Source: Desulfobulbus sp. (GTDB lineage: Bacteria; Desulfobacterota; Desulfobulbia; Desulfobulbales; Desulfobulbaceae). From it: DNA of 5,091 nucleotides. This document shows positions 1 through 5,091 of this stretch, piece after piece. A program made the position numbers and the translations under genes. The notes beneath the pieces were generated by a model. It saw nothing but the letters and a program-made list of their open reading frames with translations. It was not told the origin of the DNA and ran no database searches. Where the stretch lies: assembly GCA_030600525.1 (NCBI GenBank), contig JAUVLX010000274.1:1-5091 (forward strand), read 5' to 3'. Every line of letters begins with the position of its first letter. The stretch's first letter is position 1.

Positions 1-266
1 TTTTTGAACAAATGAGCCGTCCCTCTCTCTCTACCGAGGACATGACCGACGCCATGGAACAGTATCTGGGTTGGCAGACCGGAGTCGTGGCTGCCATTGC
101 ACAGTCGACGAAACCAGGGCACGTTCTTCCTTCAGCAACGCCACCACCTGCTGCCAGCAACAAAGTCGCCTCAGCCCCTTCTGAGCAGTCAGAATTAAGT
201 CTTATTAAAAATATGATACAAGACGAGTTCAATCAACTTCGAGATGAACTAAAAAAAGAGAACTGA
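1..266 (+). CDS. 3' end of an unrecognised gene (C-terminal tail)
   Basis: I do not recognise this protein. The frame is open from the left edge (codons from base 3 read F-E-Q before the first ATG at 12) to a TGA at 264-266. No Shine-Dalgarno-like sequence is visible in the few bases before that ATG. I therefore infer that this is the end of a longer gene entering from outside the window, although an 84-residue protein starting at 12 cannot be excluded. Counting from that ATG, residues 1-35 look mildly amphipathic and helical (EDMTDAMEQYLGWQTGVVAA). Residues 36-60 form an Ala/Pro/Ser-rich, probably disordered linker (PSATPPPAASNK). Residues 61-84 are a charged, probably helical or coiled-coil tail ending in Lys-Lys-Glu-Asn. 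A strong hairpin with a T-run follows 32 bases after the stop, which supports a real transcribed gene. It converges on the minus-strand operon, so a shared function with that operon is not implied. Confidence 0.6.
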   Translation, partial: FEQMSRPSLSTEDMTDAMEQYLGWQTGVVAAIAQSTKPGHVLPSATPPPAASNKVASAPSEQSELSLIKNMIQDEFNQLRDELKKEN

Positions 267-298
267 ACACCCATAAAAAAACAGCTCGACCTTTCATT

Positions 299-336
299 AA
301 AAAAGGAGATGGCATTATTGCCATTTCCTTTTTTTT
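299..336 (+). terminator. Rho-independent terminator, probably bidirectional
   Basis: A near-perfect inverted repeat pairs 299-314 with 319-334 around a TTAT loop. The core arms are GGAGATGGCA and TGCCATTTCC. The only non-Watson-Crick pair (308 with 325) is a G-U wobble in plus-strand RNA and an A-C mismatch in minus-strand RNA, so the hairpin is stronger for the plus-strand gene ending at 266. On the plus strand an eight-T run (329-336) forms the 3' arm and tail. Read on the minus strand, the other arm also ends in a T-rich run, so the same element can end the operon whose last gene stops at 374. Its position between convergent genes is typical for a shared terminator. Confidence 0.88.
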
Positions 337-373
337 ATATCTTTGGGGGGGTGCTCGCATCGCACTGCCCTCT

Positions 374-1411
374 CTATTGTTTTCTCGGATCAAAAGCCTC
401 TCGAAGGGCTTCGCCAATAAAAATCAGCAAAATAAGTGTTCCCACCAAAACCACAAAAGTGGAGAGCGACAACCACCATGCATCAATATTTGCCTTGCCT
501 TGGGCTAGCAGTTCGCCGAGACTGGGAGTGGAAGGTGGCACTCCAAGCCCTAAGAAATCAAGACTCGTAAGAGCCAGGATAGCACCAGACATCCGAAAAG
601 GGAGAAAGGTAATAACCGGCGTCATTCCGTTTGGCAGCAGATGACGATACATAATGGTTATATTACCGACCCCCAAAGCCTTGGCTGCCTTTACATATTC
701 CATATTCCGGCCCTTGAGAAACTCGGCCCGAACATAATCGGACAGCCCCATCCAGCCAAAAAGGGATAGCAGGATAAGAAGCAGGGCAACGCTGGGCTTA
801 AAGATGGAGGCAAAAATAATTAATAAATAGAGCTCCGGCATTGATCCCCATATTTCGATAAACCGCTGAAAAAACAAATCCAGCTTTCCTCCAAAATACC
901 CTTGCATAGCTCCGGCAAAAATACCGAGTAATGTCCCGATGGTAGTTAGTGCCAGTCCAAAAAGGACACTGAGCCTGAATCCGTAAATAAGCCGTGCCAG
1001 TACATCGCGCCCCCTGTCATCGGTACCGAAGAGATTTTGCCTTGTCGGCGGCGAAGGAACTGGACGATGAAGCGTAAGGTTGATGGAATTATAGCTGTGG
1101 GGATTAGGCGGAAAAAAGACCTGGTTGCCTTCAGCAGTAATTTTTTCCAAGATGTAAAGGTCCTTGTAGTCAGTTTCCGTTTCAAAATCGCCTCCAAAAA
1201 CCGTTTCAGGATAATATTGAAACAATGGAAAATACCACTGGTCCTCATAGTGAACCAGCAAAGGTTTGTCATTACTCAGCACCTCTGCAAAGAGGCTGGA
1301 GACAAAAAGGAGCAGAAATAGAATCAAAGAAAAATATCCTCGCTTATTTCTGCGAAACAACTGCCATCGCCGCCTTGTCAGGCTATTTTTTTTACGCTTT
1401 ACCGGTTCCAC
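374..1411 (-). CDS. yejE: Peptide ABC transporter permease, YejE type (DppC/OppC family)
   Basis: This is an inner-membrane permease subunit of a peptide importer; in E. coli, YejABEF takes up peptides including microcin C. The 345 residues closely follow my recollection of E. coli YejE. The N-terminus is basic (RRRWQLFRRNKRGYFSL, about 14-29), followed by TM1 at about 28-43. The SNDKPLLV and WYFPLF segments (46-64) are YejE hallmarks. A periplasmic domain runs to about 130, then comes FGTDDRGRDVLARLIYG (128-144) and the BPD_transp_1 core with about five more membrane segments. The EAA loop is at about 238-261 (EYVKAAKALG ... RHLLPN) and would dock the ATPase. The ending GEALREAFDP is characteristic of the family. 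The start is GTG at 1411, two bases after the yejB stop (TAG, 1414-1416). An in-frame stop at 1427-1429 excludes a longer N-terminus. No strong Shine-Dalgarno is visible, so translation probably depends on ribosomes finishing yejB. It is the last gene of the operon; no ATPase gene follows. Confidence 0.92.
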   Translation of the reverse strand: MEPVKRKKNSLTRRRWQLFRRNKRGYFSLILFLLLFVSSLFAEVLSNDKPLLVHYEDQWYFPLFQYYPETVFGGDFETETDYKDLYILEKITAEGNQVFFPPNPHSYNSINLTLHRPVPSPPTRQNLFGTDDRGRDVLARLIYGFRLSVLFGLALTTIGTLLGIFAGAMQGYFGGKLDLFFQRFIEIWGSMPELYLLIIFASIFKPSVALLLILLSLFGWMGLSDYVRAEFLKGRNMEYVKAAKALGVGNITIMYRHLLPNGMTPVITFLPFRMSGAILALTSLDFLGLGVPPSTPSLGELLAQGKANIDAWWLSLSTFVVLVGTLILLIFIGEALREAFDPRKQ

Positions 1412-1413
1412 CG

Positions 1414-2460
1414 CTATGACATCCCATCAAAACTGATACGAGGATCGACCAGCATATAACTTAAATCTGAAAGCAACCTGGAGAGCAGACCTATAATTGT
1501 GAAAAAATAAAGGGTCCCGAGCACCACAGGGTAATCCCGGTTTAACACAGATTCGTAAGCAAGCAGTCCCATGCCATCAAGGGAAAAAATTGTTTCGATC
1601 AAGAGACTTCCCGTAAAAAAGGAAGCGATAAATGACCCTGGAAATCCGGTAATAATAGGAATAATGGCATTACGAAAAACATGCTTATACAGCACCTGGT
1701 GCTCTGAAAGCCCTTTTGCCCATGCTGTCATCACATATTGTTTTCTAATCTCTTCAAGAAAAGAATTTTTGGTCAACAGTGTCATGACAGCAAGGCTCCC
1801 TACAGTAGAGGCGATAATCGGCAGCACCATGTGCCAGAGATAATCGAGTATTTTCGCCATCACAGACAACTCCTGCCAATTATCAGAGACAAGCCCCCGC
1901 AACGGAAATATACTCCAAAAACTGCCGCCACCAAATAATACAATCAAGACAATACCAAGCACAAAACCAGGAATGGCATAGCCGACAAGAATAACGGAAC
2001 TGGTGAGCACATCAAAGGATGAGCCGTCGCGGACAGCCTTACTGATTCCTAAGGGGATACAGATGGAGTAGACAAGAAAAAAAGACCATAGCCCTAACGA
2101 CATGGATACAGGCAATTTGGATACAACCAGTTGTACCACACTTTTGTGATGATAATAGGACTGACCAAAATCAAACACCAGATAACTTTTCATCATCTCC
2201 CAAAAGCGCTCGACCGGGGGTTTATCAAAACCATACAACTGTTTCAGTTGCTCAATCCTGTCTGGGTCCAGCCCACGATCCCCCTGGTAGAAACCGCTGC
2301 CGCTTGCTGCCTCCCCCCCATTCCCCTGCCCTTCGAGTTCAGCCATCATCCGCTCCACCGGCCCACCAGGTACAAACTGAGTCACGGTAAAGGTAATCAG
2401 CATAACGCCGAACAGGGTGGGAATCATGAGCAATAATCGTTTAATAATATACCAGCTCAT
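1414..2460 (-). CDS. yejB: Peptide ABC transporter permease, YejB type (DppB/OppB family)
   Basis: This is the partner inner-membrane permease to the downstream YejE-type protein; the two should form the heterodimeric channel of a peptide importer. It has 348 residues, slightly shorter than E. coli YejB as I recall it. TM1 is at about 8-28, followed by the family signature VPGGPVERMM (30-39). A Gly/Ser-rich periplasmic stretch (about 43-60) leads to RGLDPDRIEQLKQLYGFDKP (62-81). Then come FDFGQS (96-101), LPVSMSLGLW (116-125) and further membrane segments at about 124-140, 152-178, 210-230, 270-292 and 312-332. The EAA loop is at about 241-264, including KGLSEHQVLYKHVFRNA. The C-terminus SYMLVDPRISFDG is typical. 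The ATG at 2460 overlaps the stop of the upstream transpeptidase gene by four bases (ATGA). A GGTGGAAG stretch lies just before it and may act as a close Shine-Dalgarno. One oddity is that the usually conserved Arg of the 'ARAKG' motif is Trp247. Confidence 0.92.
   Translation of the reverse strand: MSWYIIKRLLLMIPTLFGVMLITFTVTQFVPGGPVERMMAELEGQGNGGEAASGSGFYQGDRGLDPDRIEQLKQLYGFDKPPVERFWEMMKSYLVFDFGQSYYHHKSVVQLVVSKLPVSMSLGLWSFFLVYSICIPLGISKAVRDGSSFDVLTSSVILVGYAIPGFVLGIVLIVLFGGGSFWSIFPLRGLVSDNWQELSVMAKILDYLWHMVLPIIASTVGSLAVMTLLTKNSFLEEIRKQYVMTAWAKGLSEHQVLYKHVFRNAIIPIITGFPGSFIASFFTGSLLIETIFSLDGMGLLAYESVLNRDYPVVLGTLYFFTIIGLLSRLLSDLSYMLVDPRISFDGMS
2457..2460 (-). other. ATGA stop/start overlap (transpeptidase / yejB)
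   Basis: On the minus strand the sequence ATGA holds both the yejB start (ATG) and the TGA stop of the transpeptidase-like gene. Such overlaps usually allow a terminating ribosome to restart on the next gene. This supports one mRNA and linked expression of the enzyme and the permease. Confidence 0.85.
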
Positions 2461-3992
2461 TCTTCCACCACTATGGCTGCGCCGCCTCGACGAGGATCAC
2501 CAACACCTGTTTTCCCAGGAACCACCGTGTGCACGCCACCAAAATAGACACTTTGCTCTTTCCAGCAATTCACACTTACCTGTTTGCTAAGTGTTTCTAC
2601 GGCCTCTGCAGCAAACCCTGGCTCCAACTGCAGCAACTCGCCATCCCAATACAGACGGGAAGCCTCTACTGCCTGTTGGACCCCACGGTTTTGATCAACG
2701 ATCTGGGTTAAGACCTGGGTGATGGCGGTCCGAATCCGTTTAGAACCACCACTGCCCATAACCAGCCTGACAACCCCTTCACTATCCAACAAAAGTGATG
2801 GTGACATCATGGAGCCGACCCTTTCACCGGGAGGACCCGCATGAAATCCATCGGGATGAAGGTCATCCTCACCCATCATATTATTAAGCATAATACCTGT
2901 TCCGGGTGCAAAGTAGCCTGAACCCTCTCCATTGGAACAGGTCATCGAGGCCACATTACCATCCCTGTCAGCAATACTGACGTGGGTTGTCCCACGAGAG
3001 AAAAGCCGCACAGTGCGGGTAGCCTGTTCGAGTTGAGTAGAGTCCATTAATTGTTCCAGTTTATGAGGCGTTATCCATCCCTGTTCTCGAAGCCGCTCGA
3101 CTTCCTGCATGATTGCTGTTGTCTGTAAAAGGTGCTGGCTGGAACCAAATGAGTGTTTCTGTTTTACCTGTTGATGCAACGCAAGGGAAAGCGCAATCAA
3201 TGTACCGCCAAATGATGGTGGAGGACTTGTAAGAAAGGTGTAATCACGATACCTGACCTGGAGCGGTTTTCGCTCGATAACTTGATAGGCAGCAAGATCT
3301 TTCAGGGTCAGTAGTCCTTCTCCTTCCCTCATGTCGCGGACAATTGCTTGTGCAATGTCACCCTCGTAAAAGCTGCGCCCCTGGTCATCTACCAACTGTT
3401 CAAGAAACCCTGCCAGTTCCAAATTTATCAGGGGATCGCCCTCTTTAAGAAAAGTCCCCTCCGGTTCATACAACCTTTGTCCAGTTTCGCTCAGAGTCAA
3501 GATAGGATAAAGGAGCTGCATGAAGACACTCTGGAAATCGTTGAGTACGTGTCCTTTTGCCAGATTCAATGCAGGCTGCAGAACATCCCGCAAATCCATA
3601 TAGCCCAACCGATCATGGACATGTAGCAGCCCTTTCAGTGTCCCCGGCACAGCTACGGAGCCAAGCCCAATATTAAAATCCTGGTCAGAGCCGCCAAAAG
3701 CAACGGTTACCGGAAAAAAATGGGGCTCGGGAATTTCACGTAACCCTCTGCCCGGGGTATCAACAAAAAAATCAAAGAATATCTCTTGTACCTGCTGCTG
3801 TTTGCCACTGGTTCGAGCTAAAAGGAAACCACCGCCGCCAAGACTGGTCAAACACGGTTCCACCACAGCCCCTGCAAAACCGGCCGCAACTGCAGCATCA
3901 AAAGCATTACCACCACCTTCAAGGACGGTGGCTGCAGCTTCACTCACCAAATGATGCCCGGTAGCGACAATTGAACGTGAATAGAGACTCAT
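2457..3992 (-). CDS. ggt: Gamma-glutamyltranspeptidase-like Ntn hydrolase (cytoplasmic type)
   Basis: This is a gamma-glutamyltranspeptidase (GGT) superfamily member. GGTs hydrolyse or transfer gamma-glutamyl groups, for example from glutathione, after self-cleavage into two subunits. The N-terminal motifs are HHLVSEAAATVLEGGGNAFDAAVA (14-37) and EPCLTSLGGGGFLL (45-58). The predicted self-cleavage site is Gly334/Thr335: the TTHVSIADRDGN motif begins at 335, making Thr335 the nucleophile, with a small subunit of 177 residues. Downstream come GIMLNNMMGEDDL (366-378), GSMMSPSLLL (393-402), GSGGSKRIRTA (413-423) and GDPRRGGAA (498-506). At 511 residues it is shorter than E. coli GGT (580). The start ATG at 3992 is firm: an in-frame stop at 4002-4004 leaves no room for a signal peptide, so the protein is probably cytoplasmic, unlike classical periplasmic GGT. 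The E. coli R114 region is replaced by FFDFFVDTPGRG, and S462-S463 reads S-M. I recall this pattern from a distinct GGT-like subfamily, so the true substrate is uncertain. Confidence 0.9.
   Translation of the reverse strand: MSLYSRSIVATGHHLVSEAAATVLEGGGNAFDAAVAAGFAGAVVEPCLTSLGGGGFLLARTSGKQQQVQEIFFDFFVDTPGRGLREIPEPHFFPVTVAFGGSDQDFNIGLGSVAVPGTLKGLLHVHDRLGYMDLRDVLQPALNLAKGHVLNDFQSVFMQLLYPILTLSETGQRLYEPEGTFLKEGDPLINLELAGFLEQLVDDQGRSFYEGDIAQAIVRDMREGEGLLTLKDLAAYQVIERKPLQVRYRDYTFLTSPPPSFGGTLIALSLALHQQVKQKHSFGSSQHLLQTTAIMQEVERLREQGWITPHKLEQLMDSTQLEQATRTVRLFSRGTTHVSIADRDGNVASMTCSNGEGSGYFAPGTGIMLNNMMGEDDLHPDGFHAGPPGERVGSMMSPSLLLDSEGVVRLVMGSGGSKRIRTAITQVLTQIVDQNRGVQQAVEASRLYWDGELLQLEPGFAAEAVETLSKQVSVNCWKEQSVYFGGVHTVVPGKTGVGDPRRGGAAIVVEE
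3989..3992 (-). other. ATGA stop/start overlap (ligase / transpeptidase)
   Basis: The ligase ends ...TGG TCA TGA and the transpeptidase-like gene starts at the ATG within the same four bases. No clear Shine-Dalgarno precedes this start (upstream bases are TAATAATGAATACTGGTC), so expression of the second gene probably relies on translation of the first. Confidence 0.85.
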
Positions 3993-5091
3993 GACCAGTA
4001 TTCATTATTAAGTTGTTGGAGCATTCCCGGAAAATCCAAGCCTTCTGTAACCAACTGACGCTGTTTATCTGCACCGTTCATCTCGTGACAAAGTTCTCCT
4101 AGAGCAGCAACATATACCTGACTTCCGAAACTTACCAGCATGGGTTGTACAACCGTAATCAGTCGGGAGAGAGCATCCACCATGGACATGCTCCCCTGCC
4201 CAACCAGGCCTAGAGGGTCAACAAAAGTACCGCCCAACCCATACCGTGCAGCCTGCCACTTGTTACGACTGAGCACCTGATGGCTGATCGGTTGATGCTC
4301 TGCCATATTTCGTGTCAGACCTGCTACCAGTCCCTGCGCCAACGCCACCAGACCAAGCACGTGGGAAAAACGCAAAGGTAAATCACAGATACGGATTTCA
4401 ACTGTACCAAAAGAAGGGCTTGGCCGAACATCCCACCAAAGATCACGAAACTCAGCGATTACATGGTTATCACGCAACATCTGCACTTCCTGCTCAAACC
4501 CTTTCCAGGTTCTATGAAAACCGGTTAATCCGGCCAACGGCAAGGCCTCAAAAAGTTTAGTGCGATACGAGCTGAACCCGGTATCTTCGCCTCTGAAAAA
4601 CGGTGAGGAACAACTCAGGGCCAACAACAGAGGCAAATACGCCTGGATGGTATCACATACCTTGATGGCGGTTTCACCATCAGGCATGCCAACATGCACA
4701 TGCAATCCCTGGCAGATAAATTGCCTTCCGACATACTGCAACTCTTTCATGATCCGCGCATACCGCTCGCCAAAACTTAACACCTGATCTTCAGGGCAGG
4801 CAAAGGGATGCAGACTACAGGAAGAAAGGAGGCAGTTATGATCCTCAGCGACCTTTTGAACCGCTAGAATCGTCGTCCGTAAATCCTCCTTAGCATCATC
4901 CACCGTGTCGCAAACACCGGTACGAACCTCAACAATGGACTGCAGAAATTCCGGCACTACCCTAGACTGAAGAGCATCCGGAACGTGATCAATAATGGCA
5001 GGTGCCACAGGAACCAGGTTAAATGATTGCCGATCAATGAGCTGAAACACGAGTTCCACCCCAAGGGTAAAAAAACGACTTCCGGCAAATT
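3989..5091 (-). CDS. Carboxylate-amine ligase, glutamate-cysteine ligase family 2 (YbdK-like), 5'-truncated by window edge
   Basis: This is an ATP-dependent ligase of the GCS2/YbdK family, which joins a carboxylate (typically the glutamate gamma-carboxyl) to an amine. E. coli YbdK has weak glutamate-cysteine ligase activity and EgtA is a relative. Numbering from the GTG at 5059, visible motifs are PEFLQSIVEVRTGVC (36-50), LHPFA (83-87), HVHVG (120-124), SSPFFRGEDTGFSSYRT (151-167), LWWDVRPSPSFGTVEIRICD (207-226) and ARYGLGGTF (271-279). These include the conserved acidic, His and Arg positions. The GTG at 5059 is very unlikely to be the start. The frame stays open to the window edge and reads FAGSRFFTLGVELVFQLID, where the first strand of this family ('FTLGxExE') straddles that GTG. 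At least 10 residues are therefore coded before it, and the true start lies beyond 5091. One oddity is that the second Glu of E-x-E is Val here. It is the first visible gene of the operon. The substrate cannot be predicted from sequence. Confidence 0.9.
   Translation of the reverse strand, partial: FAGSRFFTLGVELVFQLIDRQSFNLVPVAPAIIDHVPDALQSRVVPEFLQSIVEVRTGVCDTVDDAKEDLRTTILAVQKVAEDHNCLLSSCSLHPFACPEDQVLSFGERYARIMKELQYVGRQFICQGLHVHVGMPDGETAIKVCDTIQAYLPLLLALSCSSPFFRGEDTGFSSYRTKLFEALPLAGLTGFHRTWKGFEQEVQMLRDNHVIAEFRDLWWDVRPSPSFGTVEIRICDLPLRFSHVLGLVALAQGLVAGLTRNMAEHQPISHQVLSRNKWQAARYGLGGTFVDPLGLVGQGSMSMVDALSRLITVVQPMLVSFGSQVYVAALGELCHEMNGADKQRQLVTEGLDFPGMLQQLNNEYWS

Noticed and set aside
345..351. 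Run of seven G bases between the terminator and the yejE stop
   Set aside because: It could be a slippage-prone tract, but it is non-coding, after the stop codon and short, with no sign of phase variation.
351..365. Small inverted repeat GTGC...GCAC just after the yejE stop
   Set aside because: A four-pair stem with a seven-base loop is too weak to call and fits chance; the adjacent 16-pair hairpin is the credible terminator.
309..644. Plus-strand open frame of 111 codons opposite the end of yejE
   Set aside because: It starts inside the terminator hairpin, has no recognisable motif, and lies antisense to the strongly supported yejE C-terminus.
946..1272. Minus-strand 108-codon frame inside yejE
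   Set aside because: It is an alternative frame of yejE with odd composition and no family motifs; the yejE frame explains the region fully.
2281..2340. Gly/Ser-rich stretch in YejB considered as an insertion or frameshift
   Set aside because: A Gly-rich periplasmic loop at this place is, as I recall, also present in E. coli YejB, and the frame is continuous with conserved motifs on both sides.
3348..3626. Plus-strand 92-codon frame opposite the transpeptidase-like gene
   Set aside because: It is a shadow of the conserved minus-strand gene, with no independent support.
4312..4787. Two abutting plus-strand open frames (82 and 75 codons) opposite the ligase
   Set aside because: They lie entirely antisense to conserved ligase motifs (HVHVG, RPSPSFGTVE); no ribosome binding site or protein-like pattern was seen.

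Overview
The window is a compact stretch of bacterial chromosome, roughly half G+C by eye. It is probably from a Gram-negative, proteobacteria-like organism. The two transporter permeases resemble enterobacterial YejB and YejE along their whole length, and tightly overlapping genes of this kind are typical of such genomes. A deltaproteobacterial (Desulfobulbales-like) or gammaproteobacterial source would fit, but nothing here fixes the taxon. There are no tRNA or rRNA genes, insertion sequences, CRISPR arrays or phage genes.

Layout. Nearly the whole window (374-5091) is one minus-strand transcription unit, read from right to left. In transcription order it contains: (1) a glutamate-cysteine ligase family 2 (YbdK-type) carboxylate-amine ligase, cut by the right window edge; (2) a short gamma-glutamyltranspeptidase-like Ntn hydrolase without a signal peptide; (3) the YejB-type inner-membrane permease of a peptide ABC importer; (4) its YejE-type partner permease. 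The first three genes are joined by 4-base ATGA stop/start overlaps, and the fourth starts two bases after the third stops. Coordinated, translationally coupled expression is therefore likely. The operon ends before a strong hairpin at about 299-336. That hairpin also serves a convergent plus-strand gene at the left edge (1-266), of which only the unrecognised 3' end is visible.

How the genes may work together. The permeases imply uptake of short peptides. The transpeptidase-like enzyme would be cytoplasmic and belongs to a family that cleaves or transfers gamma-glutamyl groups. The ligase family makes gamma-glutamyl or similar amide bonds. A plausible but unproven reading is import plus intracellular making and breaking of gamma-glutamyl compounds. 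The ATPase (YejF) and the periplasmic binding protein (YejA) are not in the window. Because the operon ends at 374, they must lie upstream of 5091 or elsewhere.

Most notable details: three family-diagnostic residues look altered. The E-x-E of the ligase's first strand reads E-L-V, a usually conserved Arg in YejB's EAA loop is Trp, and the substrate-binding Arg of classical GGT is replaced by a DFFVDTPG-type motif. No clearly novel system is visible. The four-gene linkage and these substitutions are the points worth following up.
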